Source: Desulfuromonadaceae bacterium (GTDB lineage Bacteria > Desulfobacterota > Desulfuromonadia > Geobacterales > Pseudopelobacteraceae). From it: a DNA stretch of 64,000 bases. The stretch lies in the NCBI GenBank assembly GCA_028712665.1, contig JAQTRC010000001.1:83415-147414 (forward strand), read 5' to 3'. This document shows positions 8,982 to 16,898 of this stretch, piece by piece. A program made the translations under genes and the position numbers. Under the pieces are notes generated by a model, which made no database searches, was not told the DNA's origin, and worked only from the letters and a program-made list of their open reading frames with translations. Each line of letters opens with the position of its first letter. Position 1 is the stretch's first letter.

Positions 8982-10151
8982 ATGATAATTCCCTTTGCAT
9001 ACAGTTTTCGAAATCTCTACACGAGGAGACTGACGACCTTTCTTACCGCCTCCGGCATGGCTCTGGTTGTGTTTGTTTTTGCCTCCATCCTGATGCTGTC
9101 GGCTGGATTGGAAAAAACGCTTATTGAAACCGGTTCTGACGATAACGTTATAATAACGCGTAAATCGGCAAATTCTGAAGTGCAGAGCGGTGTGGAAAGG
9201 TCGCAGGCTTCAATAATTGAAAGCCTTCCGGAAATATCCACCGGCAATCTTGGACAATCTCTGCTGGCAAAGGAGCTTGTTGTACTTATAAGCCTCTCTA
9301 AAAGGGGGAGCGACAAGCCGGCCAATGTAGTCATTCGCGGGATCAATTCGGTCTCACTGCAACTGAGACCGCAGATAAGGCTGATCGATGGCAGAATGCC
9401 CCGTTCCGGTTCTTCGGAAATCATGGCCGGCAGCAGTATAGCTAAACGTTTCAAGGGTGGGGGTATCGGCGAAACTCTCCATTTTGGTATGCGTGACTGG
9501 ACTGTGGTTGGGGTTTTCGAAGCAGGGGCTACCGGATTCAGTTCTGAAATATGGGGAGATGCGACACAACTGATGCAGGCCTTTCGCCGTCCCGTTTACT
9601 CCTCGCTTACATTTCGCCTGCGAAGCGCAGGCGACTTTCAGGCGGTCAAGGGAAAGCTTGATTCCGACCCGCGCCTGACTGTGGATGTGCGCCGGGAAAC
9701 CCAGTACTACAGGGATCAGTCGGAAGCGATGGCGAAATTCCTCCGGATACTTGGAATATCGTTGACCCTTATATTTTCAATCGGTGCAATCATCGGAGCC
9801 ATGATTACGATGTATGCCGCTGTCGCAAACAGAGTGGTTGAGATAGGTACTCTGCGGGCACTCGGATTCCGCAGTTCCAGCATCCTTGCAGCTTTCATGA
9901 TGGAGTCGCTTCTGCTAGGCCTTATTGGCGGAGTTGCGGGTCTTTTTTTTGCATCGTTCATGCAGCTAATCACGATATCAACCATGAACTGGCAGACCTT
10001 TTCGGAGTTGGCTTTTTCATTCACGCTGACACCTGATATTCTGTATAAGGCTCTGCTCTTTTCTTTGATTATGGGTTTTATCGGTGGAGTCATACCCGCA
10101 GTAAGGGCCAGCAGGCTGAAAATTGTTGATGCGCTGCGAGAGCGGGGATAG
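8982..10151 (+). CDS. MacB/FtsX-type ABC transporter permease
   Basis: A 389-residue permease with one N-terminal membrane helix (about 20-45), a large periplasmic MacB-PCD-like domain, and three C-terminal helices of the FtsX domain (IFSIGAIIGAMITMYAAVANRV, GTLRALGF, then GLIGGVAGLFF). Such proteins act with a LolD/MacB-type ATPase to move lipoproteins, peptides or signals across the envelope. No ABC ATPase or adaptor lies beside it in this window, so its partner is missing or unlinked. The start is four bases after pilS, suggesting co-transcription with the pil genes. Confidence 0.87.
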   Translation: MIIPFAYSFRNLYTRRLTTFLTASGMALVVFVFASILMLSAGLEKTLIETGSDDNVIITRKSANSEVQSGVERSQASIIESLPEISTGNLGQSLLAKELVVLISLSKRGSDKPANVVIRGINSVSLQLRPQIRLIDGRMPRSGSSEIMAGSSIAKRFKGGGIGETLHFGMRDWTVVGVFEAGATGFSSEIWGDATQLMQAFRRPVYSSLTFRLRSAGDFQAVKGKLDSDPRLTVDVRRETQYYRDQSEAMAKFLRILGISLTLIFSIGAIIGAMITMYAAVANRVVEIGTLRALGFRSSSILAAFMMESLLLGLIGGVAGLFFASFMQLITISTMNWQTFSELAFSFTLTPDILYKALLFSLIMGFIGGVIPAVRASRLKIVDALRERG

Positions 10152-10386
10152 GTTGCAATCAGCTTGTATTTGCGGTGAATATCGGCTGTATTCTCCGCAA
10201 GAGGTGCGGTGAATGAGATTGACGCAGAAGAGGGAACACTGGCAATACGTAAGCTACCCCTAAATTGAGACATGTTAAAAGTAGAGCTTTCTGGCATTCT
10301 TAAGGCCAGTATGTTCAGATGAAAGGTAACGAAAAGTTTTATTCTCCGAAACTTCATTGCGGGTAAATTTCAAGAAAAGCTTGACT
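10152..10386. other. Intergenic stretch, possible remnant of a mobile-element end
   Basis: No gene is supported in the 291 bases between the permease and the ATPase. The part around 10250-10330 (beginning GCTACCCCTAAATTGAGACA) resembles the non-coding end of an insertion sequence by impression only. No transposase fragment, terminal inverted repeat or target duplication could be identified. It sits where an orphan permease meets an unrelated ATPase gene, so a rearrangement scar is possible. Confidence 0.2.
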
Positions 10387-10435
10387 CACCGATATACCGG
10401 TTATAATATAGCTTAATACGTCAAGTATATCGGTG
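10381..10435 (+). promoter_or_regulatory. Promoter with palindromic operator upstream of the DUF4143 ATPase
   Basis: A perfect 11-base inverted repeat, CACCGATATAC (10387-10397) and GTATATCGGTG (10425-10435), flanks the probable -10 region. A -35 TTGACT lies at 10381-10386 with TAATAT at 10404-10409 (17-base spacing), and TATAAT overlaps at 10402-10407. The second arm ends seven bases before the ATG. The layout fits an operator at which a repressor would cover the promoter and the ribosome site. The binding protein is not known. Confidence 0.5.
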
Positions 10436-10442
10436 GTACATC

Positions 10443-11750
10443 ATGCAAACGACCAAACTCTACGAAATCCTCTCCTCCTACAATCGATATTGGACCACTG
10501 GCGACATCGATGCCGGTATCAGGAGAGATCTTCTCCCTGACTGTCTCGGGCAGCTTGACACCAAGGAAGTTGTTGTCCTCAAGGGGGTGCGCCGGTGCGG
10601 CAAGTCAACCCTTATGGCACAGGTGATTCGGGAGTTGCTTGCCCGTAATGTGCAGCCGACCTCTATTCTGCGGGTCAATCTGGAAGAGCCGCTGTTCTCC
10701 TCCGAATACTCGGTGGAACTGCTGGAACAGATATATCGAACCTACCGTGACCGGGTGCAGCCGGAAGGGAAATGCTGGCTCTTCATGGATGAAGTGCAGA
10801 ATGTACCCGGTTGGGAGAGCTGGGTACGGGGGCGCAGTGAAACAGAGGATATCAAGATATTCGTCACCGGCTCATCGTCACAGATGCTCTCCCGCGAGAT
10901 CGGCAGCAAGCTGACCGGCAGGCAGGTGTCGTTTGAAGTCTACCCGCTTTCGTTTCAGGAATTTCTACGCTTCGGCAATCTGGAAGTCGGGACCGGGCTT
11001 GACTATACGGCCCGGAAAGCAACTGTCAGAAAAGCGTTCAGTGATTACCTGAAATACGGCGGATTCCCGGAAGTGGTGCTGAGAGAATCAACCGATGATA
11101 AAGAACTCCTGCTCAAGAACTATTTCGAGGATCTGCTTTACAGGGATATCGTTACCCGCTACGAGATCAGGGATGTGTCCAACCTGCGCAATCTGGCGGT
11201 GTATCTGCTGACCAACGTCGCCAAACTGACCAGCATCACCAAGCTGAAGAACAACTTCACCATCTCCCAGGACAAGACCGAAAATTATGTATCGGCCATT
11301 ATGGAAAGCTATCTGCTGTTTCAGCTGCAGATGTTTTCCTGTTCGCTCAAGAGTAACATGCGGGCCGGGTTCAAACCATATGCCATCGATACCGGGCTGC
11401 GCAACCGGATCGCCTTCGCATTTTCCGAAGATATGGGCTGGCTGGTGGAGAACGTGCTCTTCTGCCACCTGAAGCGGCTTCATGAGGAAGTCTACTATCA
11501 GAGCGATACTGACTTTGTGGTCAAGGAGGGGATGAAGATTACCAGGCGGATTCAAGTCTGGTATGAGGATGTATCGGTGACCAGTATACCGGATCGGGAG
11601 CTGGCCTGTTTCCATAAACCGTTGGCAGGGCATGAATCGGCAGAATCGATACTTGTTACCAACGACTATGAAGATGTAATCGATACCCCTGGCGGCAGGA
11701 TTCAGTGCATTCCGGCGGCAAAATTTCTGCTGGGGCTTGGACCAGGATAA
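10443..11750 (+). CDS. AAA (AAA_14) ATPase with DUF4143 C-terminal domain
   Basis: A 435-residue P-loop ATPase of the AAA_14/DUF4143 family. Visible are Walker A GVRRCGKST (about residues 44-52), Walker B LFMDEVQN (about 115-122), sensor-like FVTGSSSQML, and the following SFQEFLRF segment common to this family. The C-terminal DUF4143 part runs from about residue 210. Members are widespread, often horizontally transferred, and their function is not established. It begins right after a palindromic operator and ends three bases before a Ca2+ ATPase gene, so the two could be co-transcribed. Full length, with no sign of decay. Confidence 0.86.
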   Translation: MQTTKLYEILSSYNRYWTTGDIDAGIRRDLLPDCLGQLDTKEVVVLKGVRRCGKSTLMAQVIRELLARNVQPTSILRVNLEEPLFSSEYSVELLEQIYRTYRDRVQPEGKCWLFMDEVQNVPGWESWVRGRSETEDIKIFVTGSSSQMLSREIGSKLTGRQVSFEVYPLSFQEFLRFGNLEVGTGLDYTARKATVRKAFSDYLKYGGFPEVVLRESTDDKELLLKNYFEDLLYRDIVTRYEIRDVSNLRNLAVYLLTNVAKLTSITKLKNNFTISQDKTENYVSAIMESYLLFQLQMFSCSLKSNMRAGFKPYAIDTGLRNRIAFAFSEDMGWLVENVLFCHLKRLHEEVYYQSDTDFVVKEGMKITRRIQVWYEDVSVTSIPDRELACFHKPLAGHESAESILVTNDYEDVIDTPGGRIQCIPAAKFLLGLGPG

Positions 11751-11753
11751 CGA

Positions 11754-14369
11754 ATGAACTGGCATCTACTTGACATATCCGAAGTCCTTACCGGACTTCG
11801 ATCCGACATTGCATCCGGGCTTTCAACTGCTGATGCCTCCTCTCGTCTTCTTCAACATGGTCCTAACGAGCTCCTTGATCGTGGCGGCAAATCTCCATGG
11901 CGAATCCTTTGGGAACAGTTTACCTCAATCATGGCGCTTATTCTTACCGGAGCAGCTCTTATTTCCGCTTTAGTCGGTTCGCTCAAAGACTGCATCGCCA
12001 TAATGGCTATTGTCTGCCTGTTCGCGCTGCTCGGTTTTTTTCAGGAATATCGTGCCGAACGTACCATACGAGCCCTCAAGCGGCTTGCCATCCCCTCTGT
12101 AAAGGTTAGACGGGATGGAATGATTCTTGAGATCCCGTCTGTCGATCTTGTCCCTGGAGACGTCGTATTTCTGGAGGCCGGCAATATTGTCCCGGCTGAC
12201 TGCCGGGTGGCGGAGTCTTATAATCTGAGGATACAGGAATCGGTCCTGACCGGAGAGGCTGAAGCTGTAGACAAGTGCACAACCGTTATCGGAAATGAAG
12301 CCGGTTCGCTCGGCGAACGCCGCAATATGGCTTTCATGGGAACCACCGTTACCTATGGCCGAGGTCTGGTTCTGGTAGTTGAAACCGGGATGTCTACCGA
12401 ACTTGGGAAAATAGCCGATATGCTGCAGGGGATGGCAGATGAGTCTACCCCGCTCCAGCGGAGGCTGGATCGTCTCGGCAAACTGCTTGCCGTAGTCGCG
12501 ATAGCTGTGTCGGCTCTCTATTTTGTATTCGGCCTGTTGAGGGGGGAAGAATTGCGGTTGCTGCTGATGACCGCTGTCAGCCTCGCCGTCGCAGCCATAC
12601 CGGAAGGTTTGCCGGCAGTTGTTACCATAACTCTGGCAATAGGTTCGCAGCGGATGCTCAAAAGGCAGGCTCTGATCCGCAAGTTGCCGGCTGTTGAAAC
12701 GCTAGGTTCGGTCACTGTCATCTGCTCCGACAAGACCGGCACCCTTACGGAGAACTGCATGACCGTGACTGAGCTTATCCCGGTGCCTCCGTATTCATCG
12801 GACCAGCTTCTGCTTGCATCTGCGCTCTGTAACGATGCAGTTGCGAGCTATGAGAACGGTCGGCCATTGATCGTAGGAGAGCCTACTGAAAACGCTCTTC
12901 TTGCGGCTGCTGCAGAGGCCGGAATCTTCAAGAAAGAGTTGGAAGAGCTGTTTCCTCGGAGTGCCGAAATCCCTTTCGATTCTTCTACCAAAAGGATGAT
13001 TACCCTGCATTCGGTGACCCAGGCCGGTTCAAGGCATCTGCTTGCATCGAGCGCCGGGCTGAGCGAAGGGAAACGGTTTATCGTTGCCAAAGGCGCTCTG
13101 GATGCGTTGCTGCCGTTTTGCCGGGGTGAGGAATCGCTGCTGCAACAGACGATATCCGACGCTGAAAAGCTTGCGGCGCAGGGAAGGCGTGTTCTTGCAT
13201 GCGCAGGACGCATATTGGGAGTTGATGAATCATTTGACCTTGAAACCGTGCCCCAGCAGATGGAGTTAATCGGACTGATCGCCATGATGGATCCGCCACG
13301 CGGCGAGGCGCGGTCGGCAGTATCCAAATGTCTGCAGGCCGGCATACGTCCGGTCATGATCACCGGCGATCACCCATTGACAGCCTCCTCGATTGCGCAG
13401 TCTCTGGGGATTGCAGGTAACGACTCCGTTATGACCGGGGCGGAGCTGGACAGGATCGGAGTTGACGGTCTGGCTGTGGCATCAGGACATGTATTGGTCT
13501 ACGCCAGAGTATCGCCGGAACATAAACTTCTGATCGTGGATGCCCTCAAAAAGTCGGGTGAAGTGGTCGCCATGACCGGCGACGGAGTCAACGACGCTCC
13601 GGCCTTAAAGAAGGCCGATATCGGCATCTCAATGGGGATAACCGGCACCGATGTCGCCAAAGAGGCCGCCGACATGGTTCTTCTGGACGACAACTTTGCC
13701 ACGATAGTATCTGCAGTGGAGGAGGGGCGCACAATATATGACAACATCAGAAAGTTCATAGAGTTCTCGGTAGCCGGCAATCTCGGTAAAATCCTTGCCG
13801 TGCTGATACTCCCCTTCCTTGGCCTCCCCAGCCCTCTCACACCGCTTCAATTACTCTGGCTCAATCTCCTCACCGACGGCCTGCTCGGCCTGGGGATGGG
13901 GGTTGAACGCGCCGAACCGGATGTCATGAGGCGGTCGCCCGTTTCCCCCTCCTCGCAGATCTTTGACAGGCGTATGTTGCGCCACACTCTTTTGACCGGA
14001 GGGGTGATAGGTCTTACTACCATCATCATTACGCTGCATCATCGGGATTTTCACCCCGGAACCTGGCAGACGATGCTCTTCACTTCGCTGGCGTTTGCCC
14101 AGATTGGCCAGGCCATGGCTCTTCGCTCATTTTCATACTCGTTTTTCAAAGTCGGTTTTTTCAGTAATCCGCTGCTGCTCGGCATGGTATGCCTGGTCCT
14201 GCTTCTTCAGACTCTGGTCATATCGGTGCCGACATTTCAGGACTTCTTCAGCACAACCACGATCGGATTAGAATCTCTTGCCTGGGTTTTTGTACCGGGA
14301 ATTGCCGTATTTATTGTTCTGGAAATCGAGAAGTGCCTGGTTGGCCGCAAACCGGCAGTGACAGGGTGA
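11754..14369 (+). CDS. P-type cation ATPase, SERCA-like (probable Ca2+ efflux pump)
   Basis: An 871-residue P2-type ATPase that would export a cation at the cost of ATP. Order: N-terminal cation-ATPase domain, actuator domain with the TGE loop ([10 protein letters not shown]), M4 helix with IPEGLPAVV, phosphorylation site D326 in DKTGTLTE, nucleotide-binding domain with [10 protein letters not shown], hinge [11 protein letters not shown] (about 607), and a C-terminal membrane block with M6 [18 protein letters not shown] in M4 with N and D in M6 match the site-II Ca2+ ligands of SERCA-type pumps. The ion is therefore probably Ca2+, though Mn2+ is possible. It starts three bases after the DUF4143 ATPase. 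Confidence 0.9.
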   Translation: MNWHLLDISEVLTGLRSDIASGLSTADASSRLLQHGPNELLDRGGKSPWRILWEQFTSIMALILTGAALISALVGSLKDCIAIMAIVCLFALLGFFQEYRAERTIRALKRLAIPSVKVRRDGMILEIPSVDLVPGDVVFLEAGNIVPADCRVAESYNLRIQESVLTGEAEAVDKCTTVIGNEAGSLGERRNMAFMGTTVTYGRGLVLVVETGMSTELGKIADMLQGMADESTPLQRRLDRLGKLLAVVAIAVSALYFVFGLLRGEELRLLLMTAVSLAVAAIPEGLPAVVTITLAIGSQRMLKRQALIRKLPAVETLGSVTVICSDKTGTLTENCMTVTELIPVPPYSSDQLLLASALCNDAVASYENGRPLIVGEPTENALLAAAAEAGIFKKELEELFPRSAEIPFDSSTKRMITLHSVTQAGSRHLLASSAGLSEGKRFIVAKGALDALLPFCRGEESLLQQTISDAEKLAAQGRRVLACAGRILGVDESFDLETVPQQMELIGLIAMMDPPRGEARSAVSKCLQAGIRPVMITGDHPLTASSIAQSLGIAGNDSVMTGAELDRIGVDGLAVASGHVLVYARVSPEHKLLIVDALKKSGEVVAMTGDGVNDAPALKKADIGISMGITGTDVAKEAADMVLLDDNFATIVSAVEEGRTIYDNIRKFIEFSVAGNLGKILAVLILPFLGLPSPLTPLQLLWLNLLTDGLLGLGMGVERAEPDVMRRSPVSPSSQIFDRRMLRHTLLTGGVIGLTTIIITLHHRDFHPGTWQTMLFTSLAFAQIGQAMALRSFSYSFFKVGFFSNPLLLGMVCLVLLLQTLVISVPTFQDFFSTTTIGLESLAWVFVPGIAVFIVLEIEKCLVGRKPAVTG

Positions 14370-14455
14370 CCGTTATGTTAAGTATCTCAAAATATTCAGT
14401 TAGAGCCATTCAAAAATCCTCGCACTTTCGGGTGTATTAATCCTCGGATATATTG

Positions 14456-14483
14456 TTGCAATCTGAAAGAAAGTCGATATAGT
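14456..14483 (+). promoter_or_regulatory. Candidate promoter of the corrinoid operon
   Basis: TTGCAA (14456-14461) and TATAGT (14478-14483) are 16 bases apart, 110 bases before the corrinoid-protein ATG. The 224-base gap contains no recognisable cobalamin-riboswitch B12 box and no sigma-54 GG-N10-GC element; TGGTAGC..TTGC near 14515 has the wrong spacing. Confidence 0.4.
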
Positions 14484-14593
14484 CTGCATATAACTTCTTG
14501 TTTTATTATGGTTTCTGGTAGCAATAATTTGCATAAACAGACTGAAAATATCCCCCGACATGCATTTACGGCAGACATTAAGGAGCGATCCCA

Positions 14594-15262
14594 ATGAATT
14601 TGCAAGAGTGGAGTGAAAAGCTGCTTACGGCAATGATCAATGCCGACCGCTCCGCTGCGGCAGAGATCATCAGTCGTGCTCTCGCTGCCGGAAACGATTC
14701 CCGGATGGTTATTGCTGAAATACTTGACCCTGCAATAGTTAAGCTTGGACGGTTGTGGGAAGAAGAGTCCATGTCGCTTGCGCAGAACTTCGTCGCTGCC
14801 AAGATTGCCGAAGATGCGCTGATGCGCTGTATTCCGGTCTATGAGGAGAGGCTGCATAACAAAGGCGCGGTTGTGATCGGCAACATCGAGGACGATTTCC
14901 ATAGTCTTGGCCGTCGGGCTGTCGGACTGTTTCTAGGAGCAGCAGGCTGGGATGTTCATGATCTTGGCAATGACGTGCCGGCAGAGCAGTTTCTGGAAAA
15001 GGCTGTCGAAGTCAACGCCTCGTTAATTGGTGTCTCGGCAATGATGCAGACAACAGCATTGAACATACGCAAACTGCGTAACCTGATCGATGCCCAAGGC
15101 CATACTGGCAGGATAAAGCTGGCGGTTGGCGGCGCCGTATTCAACTGGCGGCCTGATCTGGTGGCTGCAGTTGGAGGTGACGGCACAGCCCGCAACGCTG
15201 TAGGCGCCGACGAACTTTTCCTCCGATTGCAGAGTGAAGCGCAAAAAGGGGTGAAGCCGTGA
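14594..15262 (+). CDS. Corrinoid (cobalamin-binding) protein, methyltransferase type
   Basis: A 222-residue protein built like MtaC/MtbC/MetH B12 modules: a helical B12-binding-2 cap (about 10-90) followed by a Rossmann-like B12-binding domain (about 92-215). The cobalt-ligand motif DxHxxG is present as D101-F-H103-S-L-G106. Further family motifs include VIGVSAMMQTT and the AVGGA loop. Such proteins carry a methyl group on cobalt between two methyltransferases. The first gene of a four-gene operon: the next start overlaps its stop (GTGA). No reductive activator (RamA type) or substrate methyltransferase is visible in the window. An AAGGAGCGA site precedes the ATG. Confidence 0.9.
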   Translation: MNLQEWSEKLLTAMINADRSAAAEIISRALAAGNDSRMVIAEILDPAIVKLGRLWEEESMSLAQNFVAAKIAEDALMRCIPVYEERLHNKGAVVIGNIEDDFHSLGRRAVGLFLGAAGWDVHDLGNDVPAEQFLEKAVEVNASLIGVSAMMQTTALNIRKLRNLIDAQGHTGRIKLAVGGAVFNWRPDLVAAVGGDGTARNAVGADELFLRLQSEAQKGVKP

Positions 15263-16293
15263 ACTCCTATCAGAGGGTAATGGGTACGCTGACTGGGCAA
15301 CTTGTGGACCGTCCGCCGGTTTTTGCCGTTCTCGGCGCGTACGGAGGTAAGCAGACAAACACTGATCTACGGACCCTCTATAGCGATGCATCAGCCCACG
15401 TAGCGGGACAAAAGGCACTGCAGGATGAATTCGGTTTCGATCTGGTGATGACCGCTTTCGATTTCAGCGCCATTTCAGAAGCGCTTGGTGGAGAGACCGC
15501 CTGGAGTATTGATCAGGCTCCAAACATGAGACGTCCTGCCGCGCGAAATGCGGAGGACGCTCTTTCTTTGCCGCTGCCCGATCCGGAGAAGAGCGGCAGG
15601 CTGCCGGTTATTCTGGAGGGGACCAGGCAACTTGCGGCAATTTACAAGGGACGGGTGCCGATCATCAGTGTGCTGCCTGGCCCCGGAATCCTGCCGTCGT
15701 TGTTTATCGGAATGGAACAGTGGATGGAAACGGTACTGTTTGATCGGGATACAGCCTGTAAACTTCTTAATCATAGCGGACATTTTTTTGTAGCCTGGGC
15801 CAACGCCCTGCTGGCAGCGGGGGCTGACTGTCTTGTGGTGACTGAAGGTATGGCATCTGCGGAGATCGCCCCGCGCAGCCTCTTTGCCGACCAGATACTG
15901 CCGCATCTCTCCTCAACTTTTGCTCAGATACAGGGTCCCAAGGTGCTGCATCACACAGGTGGGCGGATAAATCATACTCTGGATCTGCTTTCCGGTCTGG
16001 ATGGATTGGTGGGGTTTGGGATCTCTTCAAAAGATGACCTTACTGAAGCCCGGCGTTTGATCGGCCCCGATCTGAACCTGATCGGGAATCTTGATAATCT
16101 GACCCTGCCGGTGCTTTCTGCCGGCGAAGTGTACGAAATGAGTCTGGCCAGCCTGCGGATTGCTGCGCCTTGCGGTCACTACATTTTGTGCAATTCCGCC
16201 GCAGATATTCCGCTGGCTACTCCCCCGGAGAACCTGCGGGCCATGCTGGCTGCGGCAGCGGCTTATTCCTCTGAAACCGGTTGCAGAATATGA
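15259..16293 (+). CDS. Uroporphyrinogen decarboxylase/MtaA-family protein
   Basis: A 344-residue TIM-barrel protein of the UroD/MtaA/CmuA group. MtaA-type members transfer the methyl group from a corrinoid protein to a thiol or other carrier, which fits the corrinoid protein encoded just upstream. The N-terminal arginine region of true UroD is not conserved, so haem synthesis is unlikely. In zinc-dependent MtaA enzymes a His-x-Cys motif and a later Cys bind the metal; here the corresponding stretch reads LHHTGGR and the later site ILCNSAADIP, so at least one cysteine seems replaced. Acceptor and activity are therefore open. The GTG start overlaps the previous stop; its own stop overlaps the next ATG. 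Confidence 0.82.
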   Translation: MNSYQRVMGTLTGQLVDRPPVFAVLGAYGGKQTNTDLRTLYSDASAHVAGQKALQDEFGFDLVMTAFDFSAISEALGGETAWSIDQAPNMRRPAARNAEDALSLPLPDPEKSGRLPVILEGTRQLAAIYKGRVPIISVLPGPGILPSLFIGMEQWMETVLFDRDTACKLLNHSGHFFVAWANALLAAGADCLVVTEGMASAEIAPRSLFADQILPHLSSTFAQIQGPKVLHHTGGRINHTLDLLSGLDGLVGFGISSKDDLTEARRLIGPDLNLIGNLDNLTLPVLSAGEVYEMSLASLRIAAPCGHYILCNSAADIPLATPPENLRAMLAAAAAYSSETGCRI

Positions 16294-16898
16294 ATACTCA
16301 CACCGTCTGGCTTAGTTGCGGTGCGCTACGAGCCGAGATGGAGGAACTGCACCGCCGGGGGGGTATCGAGGGGGAGATTCTTTTTCTCGATTCAATGCTC
16401 CATATGGACCCGCCTCTCCTGGAGGCGAAGCTGATCGGAGCGCTTGAACAGAAAAGTGGCTCTGACGGTTGCCTCGTGCTGGTCTACGGTGACTGCTCTG
16501 CAAAGATGCTGGACCTGGTACGCCGTTTCCGGGTCGGGAGGGTAAATGTTATCAACTGCGCGCAACTGCTGGTAGGTCGTGACCGCTATCGTCAATTGAT
16601 GCGCGAAGAGGCCTTCCTTGTCCTCCCGGAATGGGCATTGCGATGGGAACATATCATGAAGAAAGAACTGGGACTGAACAGGGATTTGGCGCACGACCTG
16701 ATGGGCGAGAACCGTGGGGTGCTTGTCTATCTGGATACCGGTCTGATTATGGTGCCGGAGCAGCAACTGGAAGAGTTTTCATCATATACCGGATTACCCT
16801 GGAGGGTTGAATCCGTGGCACTGGATTGTATGCTGGCAGAGCTGTTGGAAGCCCGGAGTAAAGCAGGCATCTGGGCCACGGATGAGGGATTGGCATGA
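16290..16898 (+). CDS. DUF1638 domain protein
   Basis: A 202-residue cytoplasmic protein matching DUF1638: it opens VWLSCGALRAEMEEL and has the family elements FLDSMLHMDP and LVYGDCSAKMLDL. Members are known mainly from methanogens and anaerobic bacteria, often beside corrinoid-dependent methyltransferases; their biochemical role is unknown. Conserved cysteines lie in SCGAL, YGDCS and NCAQLL, which might bind a metal or tetrapyrrole, but that is speculation. The ATG at 16290 shares ATGA with the previous stop and was chosen over an in-frame TTG at 16281. The stop overlaps the kinase start (ATGA, 16895-16898). Confidence 0.75.
   Translation: MNTHTVWLSCGALRAEMEELHRRGGIEGEILFLDSMLHMDPPLLEAKLIGALEQKSGSDGCLVLVYGDCSAKMLDLVRRFRVGRVNVINCAQLLVGRDRYRQLMREEAFLVLPEWALRWEHIMKKELGLNRDLAHDLMGENRGVLVYLDTGLIMVPEQQLEEFSSYTGLPWRVESVALDCMLAELLEARSKAGIWATDEGLA

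Noticed and set aside
9716..10357. Minus-strand open frame of 213 codons across the permease end and the gap
   Set aside because: Most of it mirrors the permease coding strand; the remainder has no recognisable protein similarity, so no transposase could be claimed.
11088..11765. Minus-strand open frame of 225 codons opposite the DUF4143 ATPase
   Set aside because: Antisense to a full-length gene with clear Walker motifs; no independent support.
14513..14535. Sigma-54 promoter TGGTAGC..TTGC before the corrinoid gene
   Set aside because: The GG and GC are 12 bases apart instead of ten.
14370..14593. Cobalamin riboswitch before the corrinoid operon
   Set aside because: No B12-box-like conserved core could be recognised in the 224-base gap.
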